Program-made: the position numbers and the translations under genes
Shown here: piece after piece, positions 16,715 to 26,562 of the stretch
Numbering within the stretch: the first letter of the stretch is position 1
How the letters are laid out: every line of letters starts with the position of its first letter
NCBI RefSeq assembly: GCF_040676615.1
Contig: NZ_JBFAPI010000019.1
Span: 66,352-130,351 of the forward strand
DNA length: 64,000 nucleotides
Reading direction: 5' to 3'
DNA from: Asanoa sp040676615
GTDB taxonomy: Bacteria > Actinomycetota > Actinomycetes > Mycobacteriales > Micromonosporaceae
The notes under the pieces: model-generated
What the model was told of the DNA's origin: nothing
The model's database searches: none
What the model saw: only the letters and a program-made list of their open reading frames with translations

Positions 16715-18366
16715 GGTACGGCCACCTCGATCCGCTCGTTCACCAGCGCGGCGACCTCCCCGGCATCGGCCAGCCGCAGCGCGTCTTCAAACAGGGTGCG
16801 GCACTGGCCGGTGTCGAGCCGGCGCAGCCGCCAGCGGGTCTCGTCGACCCGCGCCACCGCGACGCTGACCGAGCGCACGCCGGCGCCGACCAGCAGCGGC
16901 AGCGTGGTCGGGTGCGAGCCGGCGTCGCCGCACACGGTCAGCGACAGGCCGGCCCGGTCGGCGGCGGCGACCACCCGGCCGATCATTTCCAGCACCCGCG
17001 GGTGTGCGGCCAACTCGGTGCGCGCCCGCGGGTCGACCCGGCTCAGGTCGAGCACCTCCGCCGTCAGGTCGTTGCTGCCGATCGAGAAGAAGTCGACCGC
17101 CTGGCCGAGCGCGTCGAGGATGTCGACCGCGGCGATCGTCTCGACCATCGCGCCGACAGGCGGGACGGGCAGGTCGAGGTCGGCGGCGGCGGCCTGGGCG
17201 GCGGCCCGCACCGGCGCCATCTCGCCGACGCTGGTGACCATCGGCACCATGATCCGCAGGTCGACGTCGCGGCCGGTCGCGAGCATCGCCCGGACCTGCG
17301 CGGCCAGCGCGTCCGGGTGGTCGAGCAGCACCGGCAGACCGGCGGGGCCACCGGCCAGGAACGGCGGGATCTTGTCGTTGGCGAAGTCGAGCAGCCGGGC
17401 GGTCACCTGCTTGCCGCTCGCCTCGGCCAGCAGCGGCGCCAGCGCCCGGCGGTGCTCCGCCTCGTCCGGCCAGCGTTCGGCCGTCATGAACGGGATCTCG
17501 GTGCGGACCAGGCCGACCCCGACAGCACCCATGTCGAGGCCGAGGCGAACCTCCACATCGGACGCGACATTGCAGTAGAGACCGAACGCCTGGCCGTCGG
17601 CGGTGACGTGGGGCAGGCCGCGTTCCGCGGCGAGCAGCGCGCGGCGCTCGACCGCGCGGGCCGACGCCGCCTCGGTGCGCTCGACCTCGGCCGGCGACGG
17701 TTCGGCGACCACCGCGCCGGCGTCGGCGTCGACCAGCAGGTCGGTCGCGTCGGGCAGGTCGAGCACTTCCGGGTCGACGCCCATCACCAGCGGGAGGCCG
17801 ACCGACCGGGCGACGATCGCCGCGTGCGAGTTGGCACCGCCGCGCACCGCGACTGCGCCGACCAGGCCCGCACCGAGATGCTCGATCAGGTCGGCCGGGC
17901 CGAGTTCGCCGGCGACCAGCACGAAGCGGTCGCCGGCCGGTGCTCCGCGGCCACCGCCGGGATAGGCCAGTCTTTCCAGCACGCGGCGACCGACCTGGCG
18001 CACGTCGGCGGCGCGCTGGCGGAGCGCGTCATCGGGGAGGGAGTCGAGGATGGTGGCATAGGCCTCGATCGCGTCGCGCACGGCGGGCAGCGGTCGGTCG
18101 GTGCCCGCCGCCTGCTTCGCGGAGTCGAGCAGGTCAGGGTCGGCGGCGATCAGCGCGCCGACACCCACGATGTCGGCGGCGGCGGTGCGGCCCTGTGCGC
18201 GTACCCGGTCGGCGACCTGGTCGAGATCGGCGGCGACGGCCGCGAACGCCGCTTCCACCTCGGCCTCGCCGATGTCCACGACGCCGGCCGGCAGCGGCCG
18301 GTCGGCACGCCAGGAGCCGGCGACGGCGGCTCCCGGTGCGACGCCCTGCCCGGACCACCGGGTCAC
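16711..18366 (-). CDS. ptsI: PTS enzyme I (phosphoenolpyruvate-protein phosphotransferase)
   Basis: 551 residues, close to the ~570 of typical EI. The phosphohistidine site is GGANSHAAIVAR with His181, and the PEP-binding barrel shows VGLVRTEIPFM, IMVPMV, FFSIGSNDLTAEVLD and VCGDAGSHP with its catalytic Cys. The usual FGTNDL reads IGSNDL. It autophosphorylates from PEP and passes phosphate to HPr. Lying between dhaL and dhaM with 4-nt overlaps, it is probably dedicated to this kinase rather than to sugar uptake. Confidence 0.92.
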   Translation of the reverse strand: MTRWSGQGVAPGAAVAGSWRADRPLPAGVVDIGEAEVEAAFAAVAADLDQVADRVRAQGRTAAADIVGVGALIAADPDLLDSAKQAAGTDRPLPAVRDAIEAYATILDSLPDDALRQRAADVRQVGRRVLERLAYPGGGRGAPAGDRFVLVAGELGPADLIEHLGAGLVGAVAVRGGANSHAAIVARSVGLPLVMGVDPEVLDLPDATDLLVDADAGAVVAEPSPAEVERTEAASARAVERRALLAAERGLPHVTADGQAFGLYCNVASDVEVRLGLDMGAVGVGLVRTEIPFMTAERWPDEAEHRRALAPLLAEASGKQVTARLLDFANDKIPPFLAGGPAGLPVLLDHPDALAAQVRAMLATGRDVDLRIMVPMVTSVGEMAPVRAAAQAAAADLDLPVPPVGAMVETIAAVDILDALGQAVDFFSIGSNDLTAEVLDLSRVDPRARTELAAHPRVLEMIGRVVAAADRAGLSLTVCGDAGSHPTTLPLLVGAGVRSVSVAVARVDETRWRLRRLDTGQCRTLFEDALRLADAGEVAALVNERIEVAVP

Positions 18367-18998
18367 GAGGCCTCGCCGGCGGCCACGGAGGCCAACGCGC
18401 GCAGGATCAGGGCGGTGGACGTGGCGCCCGGGTCTTCGTGACCGATACTCCGCTCGCCGAGGTAGCTCGCGCGGCCCTTGCGGGCCAACATCGGACCGGT
18501 CTCGTGCCGGCCGCGGTCCGCCGCCTCCGCGGCGGCGGCGGTGGCCGCGGCCAGGTCCCCGCCCTTCTCGACCGCCACCTGGTAAGCGGTGACGGCCGGG
18601 CCGAGGGCGTCGAGAATCGTCTTGTCGCCCTCGTGCGCGGCACCGAGCTGCTGGATCCCGTTGAAGGCGGCCTCCAGGGCGGCGCCGAGCCGGGCGGCGT
18701 CGACGTCCGTGACGTCGCCCAGCGACTTGCCGGCCTGGCGGAAGGCGGTGCCGTAGAGCGGCCCGGACGCGCCCCCGGTCTTGCTGATCAGCCCCCGTCC
18801 GACGGTGGTCAGCACCGAGCCCGGTGTGTCCGCCTCCGCGTTGTCGAGCATCTCGACCGCCGCCTGAAACCCTCGGCGCAGGTTGATGCCGTGATCGCCG
18901 TCGCCGATCGCCGCGTCGAGCTCGGTCAGCTCCCCGGCGTGCTCGGCGATCAGACGGTTGACCTCGCCCACCCAGGCGCGAAAGGCGCTCGTGTCCAT
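18363..18998 (-). CDS. dhaL: DhaL, ADP-binding subunit of dihydroxyacetone kinase
   Basis: 211 residues from ATG 18998. The metal-ADP site is ELDAAIGDGDHGINLRRGF near 26-44, with the three Asp residues of the GDGDHG loop, followed by GGASGPLYGTAF and HEDPGATSTALI. DhaL keeps ADP bound and phosphorylates the ketose held by DhaK. Its start shares one base with the dhaK stop and its end overlaps the EI gene. The open frame runs further upstream through dhaK, but that part is a shadow. Confidence 0.93.
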   Translation of the reverse strand: MDTSAFRAWVGEVNRLIAEHAGELTELDAAIGDGDHGINLRRGFQAAVEMLDNAEADTPGSVLTTVGRGLISKTGGASGPLYGTAFRQAGKSLGDVTDVDAARLGAALEAAFNGIQQLGAAHEGDKTILDALGPAVTAYQVAVEKGGDLAAATAAAAEAADRGRHETGPMLARKGRASYLGERSIGHEDPGATSTALILRALASVAAGEAS

Positions 18999-19984
18999 CA
19001 ACGACCCCAACGCAGCGCCGGCGTCTGCACCGGGAAGTCCCACAGCTCGGTGAGGTCCGGCGTCATCCGGGTCACGGTGATCGAGCAGCCGGCCATCTCC
19101 AGGCTGGTGATGTAGTTGCCGACCAGGTTGCGGGTGATGGTGGCCCCGTGGCCCTCCAGCCATTCGGCGACGGCGGCGTAGACCACGTATAGCTCGATCA
19201 ACGGTGTGCCGCCCAGGCCGTTGACCATGACCATGACGTCGCCGGAGAGCGGCATGTCGGCGTGGATCGCGTCCAGCGCGTAGCCGGCGACCTCCCGCGC
19301 CGTGGTGACCGGGCCGCGCTGCCGGCCCGGCTCGCCGTGGATGCCGACGCCCAGCTCGATCTCGGTGTCGCCGAGCTCGAAGCCGGGCTTGCCGGTGGCC
19401 GGGATGACGTTGGCGGTCAGCGCCACGCCGAACGACCGGGAGCGCTCGTTGACCTCGCGCCCGACCGCCGCGCACGCGCCCAGGTCGGCGCCGCGCTCGG
19501 CCGCCGCACCGACGATCTTCTCGACGAAGACCGTGCCGCCGGTGCCCCGCCGGCCCGCGGTGTAGGTGCTGTTCTCGACGGCGACGTCGTCGTTGACCAG
19601 GACCGTCTCGACCGGTGTGCCGTCGTCTCCGGCCAGTTCGGCGGCCATCTGGAAGTTGAGCACGTCGCCGGTGTAGTTCTTCACGATGTGCAGCACCCCG
19701 TTGCCGCCGTCGACCGCGTTGGTGGCGGCCAGCAACTGGTCGGGCACCGGCGAGGTGAAGACCTCGCCCGGGCAGGCCGCGTCGAGCATGCCGTAGCCGA
19801 CGAAGCCGCCGTGCAGTGGTTCGTGGCCGGACCCGCCGCCCGAGACGAGCCCGACCTTGCCCGCCGTCGGCCCACGAGAGATGTAGCGGTCCTCGAGGTT
19901 GACGGTCAGGTCGGGGTAGGCGGCCCCGAATCCGATGAGCGCGTCGGTGAGCACCGCGTCGGGCGCGTTGATCAGCTTCTTCAC
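18998..19984 (-). CDS. dhaK: DhaK, substrate-binding subunit of dihydroxyacetone kinase
   Basis: 328 residues from GTG 19984, with AAAGGAG upstream. Conserved motifs are KVGLVSGGGSGHEPLHGGFVG (43-63), VKNYTGDVLNF and GVGIHGEPGR with His216, the residue that binds the ketone carbonyl covalently. It presents dihydroxyacetone or a related short ketose for phosphorylation by DhaL. Close homologues act on erythrulose, so the true substrate may be a tetrose; neighbouring FGGY kinases and a hydroxyacid dehydrogenase keep that open. Confidence 0.93.
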   Translation of the reverse strand: MKKLINAPDAVLTDALIGFGAAYPDLTVNLEDRYISRGPTAGKVGLVSGGGSGHEPLHGGFVGYGMLDAACPGEVFTSPVPDQLLAATNAVDGGNGVLHIVKNYTGDVLNFQMAAELAGDDGTPVETVLVNDDVAVENSTYTAGRRGTGGTVFVEKIVGAAAERGADLGACAAVGREVNERSRSFGVALTANVIPATGKPGFELGDTEIELGVGIHGEPGRQRGPVTTAREVAGYALDAIHADMPLSGDVMVMVNGLGGTPLIELYVVYAAVAEWLEGHGATITRNLVGNYITSLEMAGCSITVTRMTPDLTELWDFPVQTPALRWGR

Positions 19985-20133
19985 GACTCTGACTCCTTTT
20001 CCGGCTATCCCGCGAGTGCCCGATGAGCGAGGCGGAAGAACGAGGATCAGGCCCCGCGATCAAGTCGCGCCGGGCACGTGGCCGCGCGGCGCGCGCGAAT
20101 GCCACCCCTGCCAATAAGAAGCCTAGCCGTCGT

Positions 20134-21207
20134 TCAGGTGTGCGGGATCCGGCTTCGCGGAATCGCCGGACCGGTGGAGTCCCGGGTTACCAGGGTTGGT
20201 GCGATGAGTTGCTTGCGGGGCTCCGTGCCGGGTCCGTCGGCGATCTGCTCCAGCAGCAGGTCGACCGCGGTGCTGCCGACCTCTTGCGCGGGCAGCCGCA
20301 CCGTCGTCAGCGACGGCAGCAGGAACTCGGAGAACGGGTAGTCGCCGAAGCCGATCACCATCATGTCGCCGGGGACCTTGAGGCCCTGCTCGTGTAGGGC
20401 GCGGTAGAGGCCGAGCGCGAAGTAGTCGTTGCCGACCACGACCGCGTCGGGCAAGGTGGCCCGGCGCAGCAGCCGGCGCGCGACCCGGTAGGCCTGCTCG
20501 GGCTGCCACGGCAGCGCCGCCTCTTCGTAGCGGCGGGTGGGCACCGAGATCACGCTGCCCCGGGGCACCGGCAGATCGGCTTCGGCCATCGCCCGGCGGA
20601 AGCCAGCGACGCGGTCGGCGATCGTGGTGATGGGCAGGTCCTCCTCGAGGACCACGATCGAGCGCGCGCCGCGGGCGATCGCATGCGCGGTGGCCTGGTA
20701 GGCGCCGACCTCGTTGTCGGTGCCGACGAAGTGGTAGCCGAGGTCGGGCAGGTCGCGGTTGATCAGCACGGTCGGCACGCCGACCCCGCCCAGCCGGCGC
20801 CACGGGTCGACCTTGCCCTGCACCGGCACGACGATCGCGCCGCTGACCGAGGAGCGCAGCAACGACTCGGCCGCGCGCGCCTCGATCTCCTCGGACTCGT
20901 CGGTGACCGCGAGCAGCATCGAGTAGCCGTGTGCCCGGGCGCGCACCTCGATGCCGGAGATGAGCTGTGCGTAGAAGGGGTTGGACGGGTTGGTGATGAC
21001 CAGCCCGAAGGTCATCGCCGAGCCGAGGACGAGCGAGCGGGCCAGCGTGTTGGGCACGTAGCCGACCCGCTCGGCCTCGGCACGCACCAGCGCGCGGGTG
21101 CGCGCGCCGATGCCGTCCTTTCCGGACAGTGCGCGGGAGACGGTGTTGACCGACAGGTCGAGCGTCGCCGCGATGTCGCGCAACGTGTGCCTGCGGCCCT
21201 CAACCAT
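20134..21207 (-). CDS. LacI-family transcriptional regulator
   Basis: 357 residues. The N-terminal helix-turn-helix TLRDIAATLDLSVNTVSRALSGKDGI is followed by the hinge YVPNTLARSLVLG and a periplasmic-binding-like ligand domain (GLVITNPSNPFYAQLISGIE, VVVGNDYFALGLYRALHEQGLKVPGDMMVIGFGD). It is the third gene of a minus-strand operon whose promoter region holds two LacI-type palindromes (22554-22724). It probably represses both that operon and the divergent ABC/kinase operon until a sugar binds. dhaK lies 149 bp downstream, and no palindrome is seen in that gap. Confidence 0.92.
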   Translation of the reverse strand: MVEGRRHTLRDIAATLDLSVNTVSRALSGKDGIGARTRALVRAEAERVGYVPNTLARSLVLGSAMTFGLVITNPSNPFYAQLISGIEVRARAHGYSMLLAVTDESEEIEARAAESLLRSSVSGAIVVPVQGKVDPWRRLGGVGVPTVLINRDLPDLGYHFVGTDNEVGAYQATAHAIARGARSIVVLEEDLPITTIADRVAGFRRAMAEADLPVPRGSVISVPTRRYEEAALPWQPEQAYRVARRLLRRATLPDAVVVGNDYFALGLYRALHEQGLKVPGDMMVIGFGDYPFSEFLLPSLTTVRLPAQEVGSTAVDLLLEQIADGPGTEPRKQLIAPTLVTRDSTGPAIPRSRIPHT

Positions 21208-21217
21208 CCCCGTGCCC

Positions 21218-21553
21218 TCAGCTCTTGGCGGTCAGATAGATACGCATTGTGGCCGACGGATGGTCGCCAGCCAACGTGCCACGCAACCGCAGCCACTGGC
21301 CGAAACCGCTGACCGGCCAGGTGACCAGGCCGGCGGCGGTGACCAGGTGCTCCTCGCCGTCGAGGTCGCACCAGGTCAGGCCGTCCGGCGAGATCTGGGT
21401 GGCCAGCCGCACGGCCAGGTCGTCGCCGGCGGTGGCCAGCGTGTGCACGAACCAGCGTGCCTCGCCGGCCCAGGCCGCCTCGTAGGGCTCGGTGACGAAG
21501 TCACCGGTGAACGTCGTGTCCCGCTCGAGGACCGCTGTCAGTGCCTGCCGCAT
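21218..21553 (-). CDS. Uncharacterised small protein of the LacI operon
   Basis: 111 residues from ATG 21553, 1 nt after the stop of the preceding gene and 10 nt before the LacI gene. It has no signal peptide or membrane helix. Alternating hydrophobic residues (AVRLATQISPDGLTWCDLDG, WLRLRGTLAG) suggest a small beta-sandwich, perhaps carbohydrate-binding. I do not recognise the family. Its place in a tight operon with a DUF6772-like protein and a LacI regulator links it to the same substrate. Confidence 0.7.
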   Translation of the reverse strand: MRQALTAVLERDTTFTGDFVTEPYEAAWAGEARWFVHTLATAGDDLAVRLATQISPDGLTWCDLDGEEHLVTAAGLVTWPVSGFGQWLRLRGTLAGDHPSATMRIYLTAKS

Positions 21554-21554
21554 G

Positions 21555-22517
21555 TCACCACTCCGTGGAGATGAGAACGGAATCCAGGAAGAGGAAGTTG
21601 CGGACGGTCGAGTGGGTCCGCACGGAGAAGTAGAAGTTGAGCAGGTTCTCCAGGGAGTCGTAGCGCTCCGCATAGGGCGGCACCGGGACATCGGACATGT
21701 CCATCAGCCGGTCGTTGACCTGCAACTCGACGCTGCGCCGGGCCTTCGTGTCGATCAGCCAGCGCAGGTAGTGCCAGTTGACCTTGGTGGGCACCTCGTT
21801 GTAGCAGAGCTCCTGCGGCTCGCCGAACGGCTTCCAGTCGTCGGGGTTGGGCGCGGTGAAGTCGGCGCCGTAGCCCAGCTTGACCTTGCCCTCCAGGTGC
21901 TCGCGGGGCGTCGGCTCGGGCACCACGGGGTAGACCCACTGGCGGGCGAGCTGGTTGTCGAGCGAGGTGTTCAGGTAGCGCGCGACGGTGTGGTAGCGCA
22001 GGCCGCCGTCGCCACACAGGTCGGTGGCCACCGTGAAGCAGCCGAACTGCGCCTCCGACGGGTGCAGGTTGCCGTCCCAGGTGACATCGCCGAACCGGTC
22101 GCTGCCGGACGGGTCGACGGTCGCCTCGGCCTTGAAGGTGAAGTAGGCCTCGAGTTGCAGGAGCCCCCGGCCGCTCATGGTGAGCCGGCGGATCGCCGTC
22201 GCGGTGTGGCCTTCGTAGGGTCGGGTGGCCAGCTTGAGCGCGTAGGTGCCGCTCATCGCGCCGTGCGTGCCGATGTCGAAGAACGTGCACGACGACAGTT
22301 GCGGTGGCCGGAAGTCGCGCATGTGGTCGTCGACCGTGGAAAGGTCGCCGCGACCGTTGTAGTTGCCCAACAACTCGGTCCAGCCGTGCGTTCCGGAATT
22401 GAAGTCGTCGTGGGCGAGAATCCGCCGCAACGGCGAGAACTTCGACAACCGGGGGTCGGCCGACCTGATCGCGTCACGAAGTTCGGCGGCCGTGTCGGGC
22501 CGCTCCGATGTGGTCAT
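21555..22517 (-). CDS. DUF6772-like uncharacterised protein
   Basis: 320 residues from ATG 22517, with AGGAGCG about 7 nt upstream; the frame is open further upstream but runs through the operator region. It has no signal peptide. It appears rich in beta strands, with aromatic patches (FFDIGTHGAMSGTYALKL, QLEAYFTFKAE, WHYLRWLIDTKARRSVELQVNDRLMDM) like a laminin-G or concanavalin sandwich. The DUF6772 name is from memory of similar proteins in sugar-utilisation clusters. It is the first gene of the LacI operon and diverges from the ABC operon. Confidence 0.65.
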   Translation of the reverse strand: MTTSERPDTAAELRDAIRSADPRLSKFSPLRRILAHDDFNSGTHGWTELLGNYNGRGDLSTVDDHMRDFRPPQLSSCTFFDIGTHGAMSGTYALKLATRPYEGHTATAIRRLTMSGRGLLQLEAYFTFKAEATVDPSGSDRFGDVTWDGNLHPSEAQFGCFTVATDLCGDGGLRYHTVARYLNTSLDNQLARQWVYPVVPEPTPREHLEGKVKLGYGADFTAPNPDDWKPFGEPQELCYNEVPTKVNWHYLRWLIDTKARRSVELQVNDRLMDMSDVPVPPYAERYDSLENLLNFYFSVRTHSTVRNFLFLDSVLISTEW

Positions 22518-22553
22518 CCAGCGCTCCTGGAAAAGGTTGGTGTCGCGGACGGA

Positions 22554-22567
22554 CATTAACGTTAATG
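22554..22567. promoter_or_regulatory. LacI-type operator 1 (perfect palindrome)
   Basis: CATTAACGTTAATG is a perfect 14-bp palindrome with the central CG typical of LacI-family sites. It lies 36 nt upstream of the DUF6772-like start. Such AT-rich sequence is rare in this genome. A near-identical copy lies 157 bp away (centre to centre) at 22711-22724. Confidence 0.75.
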
Positions 22568-22710
22568 CGAGAAGGGCGTCAAGGGTCGGCGCCAGCCACG
22601 GCAGCGAGATCGAGAGACGTTCGCCCAGGTCATGCCCACGTTCCATACCGGAGAGTTCCTCACGATGCTTGACGGGGGTGGACCGGACACCTAGCATCGG
22701 CCAGCAGCTC

Positions 22711-22724
22711 CATTAACGTTAACG
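22711..22724. promoter_or_regulatory. LacI-type operator 2
   Basis: CATTAACGTTAACG keeps the palindromic core TTAACGTTAA (22713-22722) with one mismatched flank. It lies 17 nt upstream of the first ABC permease ATG, where bound repressor would block transcription or initiation. Its centre is 157 bp from operator 1, about 15 helical turns, so both sites face the same side of the helix as needed for a loop. Confidence 0.72.
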
Positions 22725-22741
22725 TAGCAATAGGACCGACC

Positions 22742-23665
22742 ATGACGGCGTATCTGATCCGGCGCATCGTCTTCGCGCTGTTCGTCCTCTGGGGCGCGGT
22801 GACGATTGTGTTCCTGGTGCTGCGACTCGTTCCTGGAGACCCGGCGCAGCTCATTCTGGGCTCCGACGCGACCGCGGAAGAGATCGCGGCATTGCGCACG
22901 CAGATGGGGCTCGACCGGTCACTGCCCGTGCAATACGGGCACTATCTGAGCGACGTCGCGAGATTCGATTTCGGCGATTCCTACCGCTACCACCGGGACG
23001 CGATGGGCCTGGTTCTGGACCGGCTGCCCGCGACGCTGCAACTCGCGGTCACCGCGATGGTGATCGCGCTGGTCCTGGGCATCGGCCTCGGCGTCCTGGC
23101 TGCGCTGCGGGTCAACCGGTTCACCGACCGGGTGGTCTCGGTGTTCGCCCTGCTCTCCCAGTCGATGCCGTCGTTCTGGATCGGCATCGTGTTCATCCTG
23201 GTCTTCGCACGGCAGCTCAACTGGCTGGCCAGCGGCGGCCGTGGCGGGCTCGACCGGCTGATCCTGCCGGGCCTGACGCTCGCCCTGCCGGTCATCGCGA
23301 TCCTGATCCGGCTCACCCGCAGCGGGCTGCTCGACGTCGTGCACGAGAACTACATCCAGACCGCCCGGGCCAAAGGGCTGGGCGAACGGGTGGTGATCTT
23401 TCCGCACGCCATCCGCAACGCGCTGATCCCGATCGTCACGGTGGCCGGCATCGAGTTCGGCAAGCTGCTCGGCACCGCGGTCGTCGTCGAGACGGTCTTC
23501 TCCTGGCCGGGCTCCGGGCGCCTGCTGATCGACTCCATCTCGGCCCGCGACTACAACGTCGTCCAGGCCGCCATCCTGCTGATCGCCGCCGGGTTCGTCG
23601 TCATCAACCTGATCGTCGACGTCCTCTACGGCTACCTCGACCCGCGCATCCGACTGGGACGGTGA
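22742..23665 (+). CDS. ABC permease, DppB/OppB-like
   Basis: 307 residues with about six membrane helices, starting MTAYLIRRIVFALFVLWGAVTIVFLVLRLVPGDP, the usual DppB opening. The EAA-type loop is near TARAKGLGERVVIFPHAIRNALIP. It forms the channel of a peptide/nickel-type importer with the next gene. It is the first gene of the LacI-controlled plus-strand operon. Family-5 importers also carry oligosaccharides, and the neighbouring sugar kinases favour a carbohydrate here. Confidence 0.92.
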   Translation: MTAYLIRRIVFALFVLWGAVTIVFLVLRLVPGDPAQLILGSDATAEEIAALRTQMGLDRSLPVQYGHYLSDVARFDFGDSYRYHRDAMGLVLDRLPATLQLAVTAMVIALVLGIGLGVLAALRVNRFTDRVVSVFALLSQSMPSFWIGIVFILVFARQLNWLASGGRGGLDRLILPGLTLALPVIAILIRLTRSGLLDVVHENYIQTARAKGLGERVVIFPHAIRNALIPIVTVAGIEFGKLLGTAVVVETVFSWPGSGRLLIDSISARDYNVVQAAILLIAAGFVVINLIVDVLYGYLDPRIRLGR

Positions 23666-24572
23666 GCATGGACCGCACCGCTGTCGCGGCGCCGGCGACG
23701 GACCTGCCGCCGCCCGTCGACATGGCACCGAGAACAAGCAAGCCGCTCGGCCGGGCCCGGATCATCGGCTCGCTGGTCGTGATCGGGCTCTACGTGCTCG
23801 CCGCGATCTTCGGACCGATCCTGCTGAAGTACGACTCCGTCGCCACCGACCTCGGCGCCCGGCTCAAGCCGCCCGGCACCACGCTCCCCGACGGCAGCTT
23901 CGCCCTCTTCGGCACCGACCAGGTCGGCCAGGACGTGCTCGCGCAGATGATGCAGGGCGCCCGGGTCTCGATCACCGTCGGCGTCGCGACCCTGCTGCTC
24001 GCCGGGATCATCGGGGTCGCGGCCGGGCTGGCCGCGGGCTATCTCGGCGGCTGGCTCGACGCGGTGCTGATGCGCCTCGCCGACGTGCAGCTCACCTTCC
24101 CGTCGATCCTGCTGGCCGTCTTCATCGCGTCGGTCCTCGGGCCGAGCGTCGTCAACATCGTGATCGTGCTGTCGATCTCCAACTGGGTGACGTTCGCGCG
24201 GGTCACCCGCAGCCAGGTGCTGAGCATCAAGGAGCGCGACTTCGTCGACGCGGCGCGGACCCTCGGCGCCCGTTCGTGGCACCTGGTCACCCGCACGATC
24301 CTGCCCTCGGCCGTCGCCCCGATCCTGGTCGTGGCGACAGTCGAGCTGGGGCACGTGATCCTGGCGGAGGCGTCGCTGAGCTTCCTCGGTCTCGGCACCC
24401 CGGCCGGCACCCCGAGTTGGGGCGTCACCATCGCCAACGGCCGCGACTACCTGTCCAACGCGTGGTGGATCTCCACCATCCCCGGCATTTTCCTGGCCAT
24501 CCTGGTGATCAGCTTCGGCGTGCTCGGCGACGCCCTGCGCGACCGGTTCGACCCCCGGCTGAGGAGCATGTG

Positions 24573-24573
<1 letters not shown>
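23662..24573 (+). CDS. ABC permease, DppC/OppC-like
   Basis: 303 residues from GTG 23662 (overlapping stop) or ATG 23668. It has a proline-rich cytoplasmic start, then six membrane helices beginning IIGSLVVIGLYVLAAIFGPILL. The DppC features FGTDQVGQDVLAQMMQGARVSITVGVA and DAARTLGARSWHLVTRTILPSAVAP are clear. It pairs with the permease upstream and overlaps the ATPase gene by one base (TGATG). Confidence 0.93.
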
Positions 24574-25554
<981 letters not shown>

Positions 25555-25571
<17 letters not shown>

Positions 25572-26562
25572 ACCGCTGCTGTCGGTGCGCGACCTGCACA
25601 CCAGCTTCCCGATCCGGTCCGCGCTGCTGCAGCGCAAGGTCGGCGCCGTGCAGGCCGTCGCCGGGGTCTCCTTCGACCTGGCCGCCGGCCGCACGCTGGG
25701 CCTGGTCGGCGAGTCGGGCTCGGGCAAGACCACGCTGGCCCGCACGGTCATCGGCCTGGAGAAGCCAGAGTCCGGCACGGTCCGATTCGAGGGGCGCGAC
25801 CTGCTGGCACTGTCCGGAGCCGAGTTGCGGCAGAGCCGACGGCAGATCCAGATGGTCTTCCAGGACCCGTACGCGTCGCTGAACCCGCGGCTCACGGTGG
25901 AGCAGATCATCAGCGAGGCGTGGCGGGTGCACCCCGGCGTCGTGCCCCGCGACCGGTGGCCGGGCGAGGTGAAGGACCTGCTGGCCCGGGTCGGGCTCAA
26001 CCCGGACCACGCCGACCGCTACCCGCACCAGTTCTCCGGCGGGCAGCGCCAGCGGGTCGGCATCGCCCGGGCCCTGGCGCTGCGGCCCCGCCTGGTGATC
26101 TGCGACGAGGCGGTGTCGGCGCTCGACGTGTCGGTGCGGGCCCAGGTGCTCAACCTGCTCGCCGACCTGCGGGCCGACCTCGGGCTGTCCTACCTGTTCA
26201 TCGCGCACGACCTGTCGGTGGTCCGCCACCTGTGTGACGACGTCGCGGTGATGTATCTCGGCAAGGTGGTCGAGCGCGGCAGCCGGGAGCAGGTCTTCAC
26301 GGCTCCGGTGCACCCATACACGCAGGCGCTGCTCTCCGCGGTGCCGGTGACACGGCCGTGGGCGGCGCCGCCACGGCAGGAGATCATCCTGTCCGGCGAC
26401 ATCCCGTCGCCGGTGTCGCCGCCGAGCGGCTGCCGGTTCCGCACCCGGTGCTGGAAGGCGCAGCCGCGGTGCGCGAGCGAGGAGCCGGCGCTGGTCGACC
26501 GGCTCGACGAACATCCCGCGGCCTGTCATTTTCCCGAACTACCCAGCGAGGTGGCGGCGTGA
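25555..26562 (+). CDS. ABC transporter ATPase, DppF/OppF-like
   Basis: 335 residues from ATG 25555 (MASPAEPLLSVRDL). Motifs are Walker A GESGSGKT, Q-loop FQDPYASLNP, signature FSGGQRQRV, Walker B LVICDEAVSALD and switch IAHDLSVV. Walker B has Glu-Ala in place of Glu-Pro, as often seen in OppF proteins. The C-terminal Cys cluster is CRFRTRCWKAQPRC. It is the second ATPase of the LacI-controlled importer and overlaps the phosphatase gene by 4 nt. Confidence 0.94.
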
